32,911 nt of DNA from Lentibacillus salicampi. Its GTDB lineage: Bacteria; Bacillota; Bacilli; Bacillales; Amphibacillaceae. The DNA is taken from NCBI RefSeq assembly GCF_004565465.1, contig NZ_SRHY01000036.1:1-32911 (forward strand), read 5' to 3'. Below the pieces are notes generated by a model. It saw only the letters and a list, made by a program, of their open reading frames with translations. It made no database searches and was not told the origin of the DNA. Positions 1 through 8,197 of this stretch are shown here, piece after piece. The first letter of the stretch is position 1, and every line of letters starts with the position of its first letter. Position numbers and translations under genes: made by a program.

Positions 1-158
1 TTAAGATTTCGCTTTTGAACCTTGAAAAGTAAATAAAAGATACAATCTACAATTGGGATAAACTGGCTGGCAAGGTTATGTAAAAAAGTTCTGCCATTTT
101 ATGTACTTTTCACTTGCCAAACACAACGAGGAATTTGTGCCCCTTTAGAGGAATTTAA

Positions 159-323
159 CGTTTCGATGTCGAATATAAAAATGGAAGACAGGATGGTAGG
201 AAATATGATATGGCGCTTGTCTCTCCTAAAAATGCAGCCGATTTTATTCAAGCTATATTAACTGAAAATAAGTATATTCAAGTCGACAATAACCTTTCCA
301 ACGACAAGAAACATCAAGTTTAA
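159..323 (+). pseudogene. 3' remnant of an unidentified gene
   Basis: An open stretch of 54 codons runs in one frame directly from an in-frame stop at 156-158 to a TAA at 321-323. It has protein-like composition (RFDVEYKNGRQDGRKYDMAL, then SPKNAADFIQAILTENKYI). There is no start codon with a ribosome binding site at its beginning; the first ATG, at 210, is deep inside the conserved-looking part. I read it as the C-terminal end of a gene whose front has been lost or frame-shifted. I do not recognise the family with confidence. Nothing else convincing is seen in bases 1-385. Confidence 0.4.
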
Positions 324-385
324 TGCGATATGGGGCAAAAGAGCTCTATCTGGAATAAGGTTTACACAAGGGAGGGATAAATTAA

Positions 386-631
386 TTGAAGATATCCTGG
401 GTTTTCTAGTGGGTAATAAATATTTTTTGGATGATTCTTTTTGTTGTGGGTACAGTGTTTGTTTGGACGAGAGAAGTAGACGGTTCAGGTGCTGTTCAAA
501 CACCCGAGATTAAACTACTATCATTTATTGTTTTATTGTTTGCCTTTATATTTCCAGCAATCTTTCAAGGTATATGGCTCATCATTAACTTGGTCATTAA
601 TCGCAATAAGCAATCTAGTATTCAACAGTAA
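386..631 (+). pseudogene. DUF3923-like small membrane protein with an in-frame TAG
   Basis: Starting at the TTG at 386, which lies behind an AGGGAGGG ribosome binding site at 369-376, the frame reads MKISWVF, then TAG (407-409), then WVINIFW and on without a break into the membrane protein that ends at 631. The start and the sequence after the stop fit one small two-helix protein of about 80 residues. Helix 1 is near MILFVVGTVFVW, a polar loop REVDGSGAVQTPEIK follows, and helix 2 is FIVLLFAFIFPAIFQGIWLI. This is the pattern I remember for DUF3923. The stop falls where a Trp codon (TGG to TAG) would be natural. A 66-residue product from the ATG at 431 is possible, but that ATG has no clear ribosome binding site and would lose the first helix start. 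Confidence 0.55.
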
Positions 632-774
632 GTAAAGCGTATTTATTTTAAACTGCCAAAACAGAGTGCTAATCTATAACAAAATTTTGCGGGACGGGTT
701 GTAGTGATGAACTGGACGGTATTAAGAGACGAAGAAAATTAAAAAACAATACGTAAAGAAAGGAGTTTTCTAAA

Positions 775-1092
775 ATGAACTTAATTTTGGACATCGCGCG
801 TACTTCACTGCCTGTTGTAATAGCAGGCGGAACTGCGGTATTTGTCGTTTTTAGAATGAAACATAAATACAAGAAGGGCACTTTGGGTAAGAAACAATCC
901 AAAAGTGCTCAAACTTTACTGGATAGCTTAATACCACTGGGCATGATGACTGGTTGTGCTGTTGCCATGCTTCTTAGCATGTTTTTCCCAATCACCTTAC
1001 TATTTGCAGTTGGTTGGGGACCTGGAATAGGGTTATTATTGGGTTACGTTGCTTATGAAATTTACAGCAAAACGGGGGAAAGTTATTCGTAA
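775..1092 (+). CDS. small membrane protein of unknown function
   Basis: This is a 105-residue protein with a good AAAGGAG ribosome binding site 11-16 bases before the ATG. Hydrophobic segments lie at about residues 8-26, 49-70 and 74-95. A strongly basic loop (KHKYKKGTLGKKQSK) follows the first and should be cytoplasmic. The third segment is glycine-rich (VGWGPGIGLLLGYVAYEI). I do not recognise the family and see no catalytic motif. It lies 36 bp upstream of the Nudix gene on the same strand, so the two may be co-transcribed, but nothing else links them. Confidence 0.65.
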   Translation: MNLILDIARTSLPVVIAGGTAVFVVFRMKHKYKKGTLGKKQSKSAQTLLDSLIPLGMMTGCAVAMLLSMFFPITLLFAVGWGPGIGLLLGYVAYEIYSKTGESYS

Positions 1093-1133
1093 ATAGTCGG
1101 GCATAGAATCAGAGAGTCCATGGAGGGATGCTG

Positions 1134-1631
1134 TTGGAACTTTGGGACGTCTATGACGGGAATAGACATAAAACCGGGAGGATGCACGAACGAGGGACTC
1201 CTCTTCCGGATGGAGATTATCATTTGGTTGTCAATGTGTGGATCATCAACGACAAAGGGGACTTTTTGTTAAGCAAACGGCATCCGAATAAGGATCACCC
1301 GAATTTATGGGAGTGCACGGGGGGATCGGTAGTGGCCGACGAAACAAGCTTAGAAGGCGCTATGAGGGAAGTAAGTGAAGAAGTCGGGATTGACTTATCG
1401 GACTGTCGTGGTAAGTTGATGAAAAGTGAACGCCGCCATGATTACTTCCGTGATGTCTGGGTATTCCATAAGAATTTTGATATTGCTGAAACCACACATC
1501 AACCGAATGAGGTTTCAGATGCCAAATGGGTAACAACACAAGAACTTGAAAACATGTTCGAGAAAGGGCATATCGTCCCTGGGCTTAATTATTTTAAAGA
1601 ATTCATAACTTTTCAGCCGGACAAAAATTAG
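1134..1631 (+). CDS. Nudix hydrolase
   Basis: This Nudix-fold pyrophosphohydrolase of about 165 residues would cleave a nucleoside diphosphate linked to another group. The Nudix box is complete at about residues 64-86: Gly, five residues, Glu, seven residues, then REVSEEVG. The N-terminus (ELWDVYDGNRHKTGR, then RGTPLPDGDYHLVV) is the usual opening of a common Bacillus subgroup whose substrate is not known. For the start, the ATG at 1128 directly touches the GGAGGG ribosome binding site (1122-1127) and cannot be used efficiently. The TTG at 1134 has about 7 bases of spacing and gives the typical MELWDVYD beginning, so I chose it. A hairpin terminator follows at 1678. Confidence 0.85.
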   Translation: MELWDVYDGNRHKTGRMHERGTPLPDGDYHLVVNVWIINDKGDFLLSKRHPNKDHPNLWECTGGSVVADETSLEGAMREVSEEVGIDLSDCRGKLMKSERRHDYFRDVWVFHKNFDIAETTHQPNEVSDAKWVTTQELENMFEKGHIVPGLNYFKEFITFQPDKN

Positions 1632-1677
1632 TACATACATTCCCGCGAATGGGAGTTGGAGCCGAATAGACTCGTGC

Positions 1678-1714
1678 CGTGTTTTCATATCACAGATGAA
1701 AACACGAATCTTTT
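1678..1714 (+). terminator. rho-independent terminator after the Nudix gene
   Basis: An 11-bp perfect stem, CGTGTTTTCAT (1678-1688) with ATGAAAACACG (1696-1706), closes a 7-base loop and is followed by AATCTTTT. The stem is AT-rich, so efficiency may be moderate. Confidence 0.6.
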
Positions 1715-1811
1715 GCCATGTGTATATCGTTTTTTAAAATGCAGAGATTTAATTGACTAGCGAACTCGACAGAATGAAAACTAACCCTGGACAAAAAGGA
1801 GCCTGCCCAAC

Positions 1812-2321
1812 ATGCCATATAAAATAAAAGAAACAGAAGGATTCACGTCCCAAATCGGTCATCTAGTGTCCCAGATGGACTATGCAAGGAAGACAACGTT
1901 AAATGCGGTACACGGGCTAACAACTGCTGAACTGGACTTTCTGCCAGCTGGAGATGCGAATAGCATAGGAGCCCTTCTTTTACATATCGCAGCGATTGAA
2001 AAAGGGTTCCAAATTGAAACTTTTGATGGCCGACGTCCGAATGAACAAGAGATGGCGGAGTGGGGTGCAGCATATGATCTCGGGGATAAAGGCAGACAGC
2101 AAATTAAAGGACATCCCTTGGAGTTTTACATGACCAAACTGGAAGAAGTCAGAAAGCAAACGCTACTGGAGTTTTCTAACCGAAGTGATGAATGGTTGTA
2201 CGAAAACAGATTATGGGGCAGCCATCCGTCGAATAACTATTTCATCTGGTTTCACATGTTTGAAGATGAAATTAATCATAGAGGTCAAATAAGGATTATA
2301 AGAAAAATGTTGCCTCAATAA
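1812..2321 (+). CDS. DinB-family (DUF664-like) protein
   Basis: This is a 169-residue four-helix-bundle protein of the DinB/YfiT superfamily. Members bind a divalent metal through three histidines; some are thiol-dependent transferases, but most have no known reaction. The candidate ligands are visible: His58 in LLLHIAAIEKGF, and His148 and His156 in the C-terminal WFHMFEDEINHRGQIRII block, where HRGQI is the family signature. An AAAAGGAG ribosome binding site precedes the ATG. It is one of two DinB-like genes in the window (the other ends at 9039) and the two are only distantly alike. It appears to be monocistronic, between a hairpin terminator and the repeat array. The substrate is unknown. 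Confidence 0.85.
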   Translation: MPYKIKETEGFTSQIGHLVSQMDYARKTTLNAVHGLTTAELDFLPAGDANSIGALLLHIAAIEKGFQIETFDGRRPNEQEMAEWGAAYDLGDKGRQQIKGHPLEFYMTKLEEVRKQTLLEFSNRSDEWLYENRLWGSHPSNNYFIWFHMFEDEINHRGQIRIIRKMLPQ

Positions 2322-2397
2322 CGCGTTGAACAAACTTCCAGGCGGCGGCCCTTGTACATGGCGCGGCAAACTCAACCTATTGTGGCGGACTTGCGGT

Positions 2398-3203
2398 CGT
2401 TGATGTTTGTGCTCCTATCGTCGATGCTCGCGCTCCTACCGTTGATATCCGCGCCTCCTCCGTCGATGTTCGCGTTCCTACCGTTGATATCCGCGCCTCG
2501 ACCGTTGATGTTGGCGCTCCCACCGTTGATATCCTTGCCTCTACCGTTGATGTTTGTGCTCCTACCGTTGATATCCCTGCCTCGACCGTTGATGTTGGTG
2601 CTCCCACCGTTGATATCCTTGCCCCTACCGTCGATGCTCGCGCTCCTACCGTTGATATCCTCGCCTCCTCCGTCGATGTTCGTGCTCCTACCGTTGATAT
2701 CCCTGCCTCGACCGTTGATGTTGGCGCTCCTACCGTTGATATCCTCGCCTCCTCCGTCGATGTTCGCGTTCCTACCGTTGATACACTCGCTTCCTCGACC
2801 GTTGATGTTGGCGCTCCCACCGTTGATATCCTTGCCTCTACCGTCGACTCTCGCGCTCCTACCGTTGATATCCTCGCCTCCTCGCGTTCCTACCGTTGAT
2901 ACACTCGCTTCCTCCGTTGATGTTCATGCTCTTACCGTTGATACACTTGCTTCCTCCGTTGATGCTCGCGCTCCTACCGTTGATATCCTCGCCTCCTCCG
3001 TCGATGCTCGCGCTCCTACCGTTGATATCCTCGCCTCCTCCGTCGATGTTCGCGTTCCTACCGTTGATACACTCGCTTCCTCCGTTGATGTTCATGCTCT
3101 TACCGTTGATACACTTGCTTCCTCCGTTGATGTTCACGCTCCTACCGTTGATATCCTCGCCTATACCATTGATGTTCGTGCTCCTACCATTGATACACCC
3201 CGC
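2398..3203. repeat. minisatellite of 21-bp units (~38 copies)
   Basis: About 38 head-to-tail units of 21 bp each begin with CGTTGAT or CGTCGAT and end in CTAC or CTCC. They often alternate as two unit types, giving a 42-bp higher-order period. One unit is 24 bp (near 2780-2803), and one pair near 2862-2892 is 31 bp instead of 42, an 11-bp loss that breaks any reading frame. Because a unit has 21 bases and lacks stops, long open frames exist on both strands (7-residue repeats such as VDILASS or ISTVGAR). The frame-breaking indel and the lack of a consistent start argue that none is a gene. The array lies between two convergent genes. Confidence 0.9.
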
Positions 3204-3226
3204 CAATATGTAAAACGATCACCTAT

Positions 3227-3276
3227 CACCCGAAAATGAAGCCTCCCACAATCATGGGAGGCTTCATTTTCGGGTG
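3227..3276. terminator. bidirectional terminator, perfect 22-bp stem
   Basis: The left arm 3227-3248 and the right arm 3255-3276 are perfect reverse complements around a 6-base loop (CAATCA). The GC-rich inner part (GAAGCCTCCCA) is flanked by ATTTT on the exit side in both directions, so it can end transcripts from the aldo/keto reductase on the minus strand and any reading through the repeat array on the plus strand. Confidence 0.85.
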
Positions 3277-3342
3277 CTGAATCGTCTGGATTTTATCTTG
3301 ACAAACGGCTTCCAATCCCGGTCCAGCAGCCTTCATCTTCAC

Positions 3343-4275
3343 TTATTGAAAAATACGGTCAATTGCCTGAACCTCATCATCCGTCAATTGCACATCTAGG
3401 GTTTTCTGGTTGTTCAGCACCTGTTCGGCACGTTTGGCGCCGGGTATAATAGCGTCGATGGCATTTCTTGTCAAATACCAGGCAAGGACAACATGTGCGA
3501 CCTCTGCGTTTTTTGCATCCGCGATTTGACGCAACTTATCCACTTTTGCCAAATTTTGCTCAAAGACGTCTTCCTTAAAATATGGAGAGTTTGCCCGTAT
3601 ATCATTAAATTGTGAATCCTTATTGTATTTCCCTGCAAGAAGACCTGCTGCCAGTGGGAAGAACGGAATGAACGAGATATTCTGCTCAGCTGTATAAGGG
3701 AACAATGTGTTCTCAGCTTCCCGATTCAACAGATTATACTCGCCCTGATAAACGTCCACATAACCGTCTTGGTTGGCTGCTTTCAATTGATCAGGTGTAA
3801 AGTTGGAGACACCGATCGCACGGATCTTGCCTTCATCCCTTAATTCTTTCAAGGCGCCAACCGCTTCAGCTTCAGGCGTTTTACCGTCCGGATAATGGAT
3901 ATACATTAAGTCAATATAGTCCGTTTGCAGCCGCTTCAGGCTATGGTCAACTTCCTGTTTTAAAAAGGCCGGTGAATTGTCATTGACCATGCCGTCACCC
4001 TTGAAAATGGGCGATACTTTTGTAGCGATGATCAGGCCGGACCGCTTGCCACTTTCCTTAACGACCTTTCCGACCAATTCCTCTGACCGTCCGGGCCCGT
4101 ATAAAAAGGCTGTATCAATAAAATTAACGTCATTATTAATCGCTGTTCGGACGAGTTCCTTGCCTGCTTCCTCGTCTGTGTCGGGAAATAGATTGTGCCC
4201 GCCGACAGCGTTGGTACCCAGTCCGACCGGATTCACATATAAATCCGATTGGCCAAGTTTCACTTGTTTTACCAT
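3343..4275 (-). CDS. aldo/keto reductase, IolS-like
   Basis: This 310-residue NADPH-dependent oxidoreductase of the aldo/keto reductase superfamily has the (beta/alpha)8 barrel length expected. The catalytic tetrad is present: Asp54 and Tyr59 (FIDTAFLYGPGRSE), Lys86 (IIATKV) and His127 (MYIHYPD). The N-terminal GLGTNAVGGHNL and the central QGEYNLLNREAE closely recall Bacillus IolS, which has the same length. No inositol genes are nearby, so a role in inositol use is not supported here. A GGGAGG ribosome binding site precedes the ATG. The gene ends 67 bp before the strong bidirectional hairpin. The physiological substrate, probably a small aldehyde or ketone, is unknown. Confidence 0.9.
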   Translation of the reverse strand: MVKQVKLGQSDLYVNPVGLGTNAVGGHNLFPDTDEEAGKELVRTAINNDVNFIDTAFLYGPGRSEELVGKVVKESGKRSGLIIATKVSPIFKGDGMVNDNSPAFLKQEVDHSLKRLQTDYIDLMYIHYPDGKTPEAEAVGALKELRDEGKIRAIGVSNFTPDQLKAANQDGYVDVYQGEYNLLNREAENTLFPYTAEQNISFIPFFPLAAGLLAGKYNKDSQFNDIRANSPYFKEDVFEQNLAKVDKLRQIADAKNAEVAHVVLAWYLTRNAIDAIIPGAKRAEQVLNNQKTLDVQLTDDEVQAIDRIFQ

Positions 4276-4347
4276 GATGATCCGCCTCCCAGCATTGGTA
4301 ATATATTGAAAATCGTAACCTACTTGTTTCTCGTTTGCAAATGTTCG

Positions 4348-5853
4348 CTACTCGCGTTTTCTACCAAGTCGCTGCCACCATTTCGGCTTCTTCGGCTTTT
4401 CCTTCTTCTCTTTCTTTCCTAAAAAGACCTCTCTCACTTTTGCCCGCTTTTCCCTCTCGCTAAGCACAAATAACATATCACCAGCCTCAATTGACGTATC
4501 ACCACCTGGTGTGATTAAATCTTTTTCCCGAACAATGCCAATCACTAGCGTATCACTTGGCAGGATGATGTCCGTCAGCGTTGAATGAACAACCGGTGCT
4601 TTTTTTCCAATCGGCAGTTTAATGATTTCGGAATTCGTGTTGCCGAGGTTAATCATTTCGAAACCGCTCGGGTCAAAATCATAACCTTTTTCTGTCAATC
4701 CTAATTTCGTTGCCAGCGGTGACAGCGTACTGCCTTGGACAAGCGCTGAAATGAGTACAACGAAAAAGACCGCATTAAAGATCACGTACGCATTTTCCAC
4801 TTCCGCCACGATCGGATATGTTGCCAGAACAATCGGAACCGCACCTTTCAGACCTGTCCACGATAAAAACACCTGTTCTTTTACATTGTATTTGAAAAAA
4901 ATCATACACAGGACGGTTGCGACTGGTCTGGCCACGAACATAAGAATGATGGCTAATAGAATACCCTGCCAACCAACCGTAATCAAATCACTTGGGAATA
5001 CGAGCATCCCAAGGAAAATAAACATGATAATCTGCATCATCCACGCGAATCCTTCATTAAACCGGACAATTGAAAATTTATGCATCAAGTCACTGTTGCC
5101 AACCAGGACCCCCATTACATACACAGCTAAAAATCCGCTCCCACCTAAATAATCGGTCACACCATATGTGAAAATGGCGCTGCCCAACGCCAAAAGCGGA
5201 TACATGCCGGATACGTCCAATGTTATCTTATTAATCAGCAGCACACTTAACCTGCCGAGCAGCAGTCCAAAAATCAAACCGAATCCCATTTGGATAAAAA
5301 AGCTTCCGACTGCTGACCAAATTGTGCTGTCCGGAATCTGGATCATTTCAATAAAAGCCACCGTCAAAAAAACGGCCATCGGATCGTTCGTTCCCGATTC
5401 AGCTTCCAATGTGGCCCGCAATCGATAATTAATATTTTTACTCCCCAGTACGGAGAAGACTGCTGCGGCGTCTGTCGAACCAACAATCGCACCAAACAGC
5501 ATCCCTTCCAGCAGCGTAAGACCGAGGATATAGTAAGCCGCAAATCCCGTGATAACAGACGTCAGCAAAACCCCAACTGTTGCTAATACGCCCGCTGGCG
5601 CAAGGACCGGACGCATGGTGTTCCATTTGGTCTGGGTACCACCTTCAAATAAAATTATAATCAGCGCCATAATACCGACAAGCTGTGTAAGTTCGACATT
5701 TTCAAAGTAAATGAATTCGTTGAGCAGCATTCCAACAAAAAGGAAAAGTACCAGTGAGGGCAAACCCAGCTGGGAAGAGAATTTAGTTGTAAAAACACCA
5801 ACAATGAGCATAAGTGCGAACAGTAGTACGAATGATGTTATACTGGGATCCAT
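4348..5853 (-). CDS. K+/H+ antiporter, CPA1 family with RCK_C domain (NhaP2/CvrA type)
   Basis: This 501-residue membrane protein has about 12-13 helices in residues 1-395, the monovalent cation:proton antiporter fold. ESGTNDPMA (about residues 154-162) carries the conserved Asn-Asp pair that binds the cation. A TrkA-C/RCK_C domain at about residues 400-475 (IIKLPIGKKAPVVHSTL, then SIEAGDMLFVLSEREKRAKV) normally gates such transporters in response to nucleotide or ion ligands. The protein ends in a very basic tail (KKEKKEKPKKPKWWQRLGRKR). It should export K+ or Na+ in exchange for protons during alkaline or ionic stress. It starts at an ATG behind GAAAGGAA and is 72 bp upstream of the aldo/keto reductase gene on the same strand, so co-transcription is possible. 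Ion specificity cannot be read from the sequence. Confidence 0.88.
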   Translation of the reverse strand: MDPSITSFVLLFALMLIVGVFTTKFSSQLGLPSLVLFLFVGMLLNEFIYFENVELTQLVGIMALIIILFEGGTQTKWNTMRPVLAPAGVLATVGVLLTSVITGFAAYYILGLTLLEGMLFGAIVGSTDAAAVFSVLGSKNINYRLRATLEAESGTNDPMAVFLTVAFIEMIQIPDSTIWSAVGSFFIQMGFGLIFGLLLGRLSVLLINKITLDVSGMYPLLALGSAIFTYGVTDYLGGSGFLAVYVMGVLVGNSDLMHKFSIVRFNEGFAWMMQIIMFIFLGMLVFPSDLITVGWQGILLAIILMFVARPVATVLCMIFFKYNVKEQVFLSWTGLKGAVPIVLATYPIVAEVENAYVIFNAVFFVVLISALVQGSTLSPLATKLGLTEKGYDFDPSGFEMINLGNTNSEIIKLPIGKKAPVVHSTLTDIILPSDTLVIGIVREKDLITPGGDTSIEAGDMLFVLSEREKRAKVREVFLGKKEKKEKPKKPKWWQRLGRKRE

Positions 5854-5934
5854 GAAGTAATTCCTTTCAAAAGCATTCTCTCTTTATTTTACCGGTTTTT
5901 GTCTCTTAAAACAAAGAATCCGGCCATGCAAAAA

Positions 5935-6108
5935 CTAGATCACCGGATCGGATGGCATATAGCGGGGGTTTGTATAATACGGCGGTCTTGGTCCGATCAC
6001 CGGGGCTGGCCATGCCTGTGGGTTGTTGTCATATAATACCTTAGCTTTTCCTTTTACTTGTGACATCAGCAGGTACCTCACTTCAGGATTGTAATAATAA
6101 TTATACAC
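5935..6108 (-). CDS. small Tyr/Pro-rich protein of unknown function
   Basis: This small protein of 57 residues is rich in Tyr, Pro and Asn (MYNYYYNPEVRYLL at the start, PRPPYYTNPRYMP near the end). It has no membrane segment and no Cys. The frame is open from a GTG at 6129, but an AAAGGAG motif sits inside that longer version, and the GTG at 6108 follows it by 9 bases, so I placed the start there. The composition recalls small spore-coat or spore-associated proteins of Bacillaceae, but this is only a resemblance in composition. It is divergent from the SDR gene. Confidence 0.5.
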   Translation of the reverse strand: MYNYYYNPEVRYLLMSQVKGKAKVLYDNNPQAWPAPVIGPRPPYYTNPRYMPSDPVI

Positions 6109-6202
6109 ATCATTCAGCTCCTTTATCACTTATTCCCTGTCAGGCTATTCATCTTCTCAGTCGTTGAGCCTGTACGGATAACAAATCCAGGCACGACAAT
6201 CG

Positions 6203-6241
6203 CCTAATCATCATAACCTGAGTTGAAAGCTCATGATTAGG
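6203..6241. promoter_or_regulatory. inverted repeat just upstream of the SDR ribosome binding site
   Basis: CCTAATCAT (6203-6211) and ATGATTAGG (6233-6241) are perfect 9-bp inverted repeats. A smaller TGAG/CTCA pair lies inside. The right arm runs into the AGGAAGGA ribosome binding site of the next gene. It could be an operator between the two divergent genes or an RNA hairpin that partly covers the ribosome binding site; the sequence does not decide. Confidence 0.4.
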
Positions 6242-6255
6242 AAGGATTGAACGCA

Positions 6256-7171
6256 ATGACTGAAAAACGCGACAAACAAAAATACCCGCTATACCCCAAT
6301 TATGGAAAAATCACACAATATGAGGATATTGCCATTACAGTTCCCGAGCAGCGTCAATACCGTCAGCCCGGGGTGGAGGAGCTTATGGTGCCACGGCCGA
6401 TCGTCGAAAATCCAAATGAATCAGGCAGCGGAAAACTATCAGGAAAGGTGGCGCTCATTACGGGTGGTGACAGCGGCATAGGTGCAGCTGCTGCTATTTC
6501 TTTTGCAAAAGAAGGGGCGGATGTTGCGATTGCCTACCTTGATGAGCATGACGATGCCAATCGCACCAAACAACGGGTTGAGGAGCTCGGCCAGTGCTGT
6601 TTGCTGCTTCCGGGTGACCTCCGCAGTAAGGAACAATGCGCCGTGATTGTGGAAAAAACCATTGAAAAGTTTGGCAAGCTGGACGTTTTGTGTAACCACG
6701 TCGGCATTCAATTTCAACAGTTAAGTCTGGAGGATATCACAGACGAACAGTTTGACGAAACATTTTAAGGTGAATGTTTACTCACACTTTTACACGACCC
6801 GCGCTGCGCTGAAATACCTGGGAGAAGGCAGTGCGATTATCAATACCACCTCTGTCGTTGCCTTTGACGGGAACGATCAACTGATTGATTATACAGCGAC
6901 AAAAGGTGCCATCGTTGGCTTCACCCGCGCCCTGGCAAACAGTCTGATCAAGAAAGGCATCCGCGTCAACGCGATTGCTCCGGGGCGCATCTGGACACCG
7001 CTTATCCCGGCAAGTTTTACAGCTGATCAGGTGACCCTCGCCGGCAACCCGATGGATCGTCAGGGACAGCCGTTTGAAGTGGCACCGACGTTTGTTTATC
7101 TGGCTTCAGATGACGCGCGCTTTGTAACCGGAGAGGTGCTGCATGTGAACGGCGGGCAAATGTTTGGTTGA
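6256..7171 (+). pseudogene. SDR-family oxidoreductase split by a +1 frameshift
   Basis: The two halves together make a roughly 300-residue short-chain dehydrogenase of the general-stress type (YhxD/YdaD-like, with the N-terminal extension [11 protein letters not shown]). The front half has the NAD(P) motif TGGDSGIG and stops at 6768. The rear half carries the catalytic Ser (TTS) and the Tyr-x-x-x-Lys pair (DYTATKGAI) in another frame. Reading DETF then KVNVYSH is restored if the TTTT at 6765-6768 is three Ts, so a single inserted T explains the break. The usual NNAG motif is NHVG here, a second sign of relaxed constraint. The ATG at 6256 has proper spacing from AGGAAGGA, while the TTG at 6247 touches it. 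A base-calling error in the T run is the alternative. Confidence 0.8.
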
Positions 7172-7228
7172 AAAATGGGTGTGGGTTGAAAGAATGAAAG
7201 GGCAACAGTAAACGTTTTTCGCCATACC

Positions 7229-8017
7229 TCAATTGACAAGTGACTGTACGAGATTCTGCTCAATATATTCTGCCAGGCCGTCATCTTCGTGGTGACCCGT
7301 CACAAGGTCAGCTGCCGCTTTCACTTCCGGGGCAGCGTTAGCCATGGCAATTCCAACCCCGGCATGACGGAGCATTTGGATGTCATTCGGACCGTCACCG
7401 ATCGTTGCGGTTTCTTCAGGATTAATGCCAAAAGCTCTGATTAATGATTGAATGGCAGCCCATTTGGAAACACCGGGAGCGACAATCTCAAACCCATCTT
7501 TCCAGTCAATGACATCCGCTTCATCACTGAACAAATGTGACATGTGTGAACCGTGATAACCGGTCTTGACACTGTACTTCAGCACATTCCTGTAATCTGC
7601 ATCCCGCAAATCACCGATGTACTTTGGAGGTGTACGGCTTTCCCTGGTCCACACATCCGCTTCTCCGCACTCTCTATTGCAATAGAGGCCGTCAATAGTG
7701 TGCACAAGCACATTGCACGGATTTTCATTCGTGACGCGATGAAAATGGTCCTCATCCAGCACAACCGGCTTTATCTGAGCAACTTTTCCCGTCAAACCAT
7801 CATGAATAGAAGCACCGTTCAAACAAATCATCGGCGTCTTCAGCCCAAGCAGGCTATGGTAGGGCGCCGTCATCTTATATGGTCGCCCCGTCGAAAGAAA
7901 CACCTTGGTCCCCTGATTAATCAACCGGTAAATCGCCTTCGCATTACGCTGTGAAACCTCATTTGTTGACGACAGCAGTGTCCCATCCATATCAATGAAC
8001 ATGGCACGTATACTCAT
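7229..8017 (-). CDS. Cof-type HAD phosphatase
   Basis: This 262-residue haloacid dehalogenase-superfamily phosphatase has the C2B cap typical of the Cof/YitU/YwpJ group. Members hydrolyse sugar phosphates, flavin precursors or similar small phosphates. Motif I is DMDGTLL with Asp9 and Asp11, motif II is STGRP (Ser42/Thr43), motif III is Lys185 in GVSKWAAI, and motif IV is GDGPNDIQML with Asp208 and Asp212; all are intact. The cap lies between about residues 80 and 180. A strong AAGGAAGGAGG ribosome binding site precedes the ATG. The gene is convergent with the SDR pseudogene, with only 57 bp between them. The exact substrate cannot be assigned. Confidence 0.9.
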   Translation of the reverse strand: MSIRAMFIDMDGTLLSSTNEVSQRNAKAIYRLINQGTKVFLSTGRPYKMTAPYHSLLGLKTPMICLNGASIHDGLTGKVAQIKPVVLDEDHFHRVTNENPCNVLVHTIDGLYCNRECGEADVWTRESRTPPKYIGDLRDADYRNVLKYSVKTGYHGSHMSHLFSDEADVIDWKDGFEIVAPGVSKWAAIQSLIRAFGINPEETATIGDGPNDIQMLRHAGVGIAMANAAPEVKAAADLVTGHHEDDGLAEYIEQNLVQSLVN

Positions 8018-8137
8018 ATTTTTCCTCCTTCCTTATATATTCATCCTATCACCTGAATGTAAAGTGAGTATTAATAGAGTGTAAGGATTCGATGAAGATT
8101 TGAGAAGGAGTCTGACATGAAAGGAAGACATCATATA

Positions 8138-8170
8138 AAACCCGCCAGTGTTAATGACACCGGCGGGTTT
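8138..8170. terminator. hairpin terminator after the DJ-1 gene
   Basis: AAACCCGCCAGTGT (8138-8151) pairs with ACACCGGCGGGTTT (8157-8170) with one mismatch around a 5-base loop. On the minus strand it is followed by TTTTATA, fitting termination of the DJ-1/PfpI gene that ends at 8198. Confidence 0.75.
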
Positions 8171-8197
8171 GTCACAGAAAACGTTACACTCATTTGA

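Noticed and set aside
2398..3203. CRISPR array
   Set aside because: Units are contiguous 21-mers without unique spacers and there are no cas genes.
2352..3239. A 295-residue plus-strand frame and two minus-strand frames of 7-residue repeats
   Set aside because: All come from the stop-free 21-bp satellite; an 11-bp indel changes the frame, composition shifts abruptly, and both strands are equally open.
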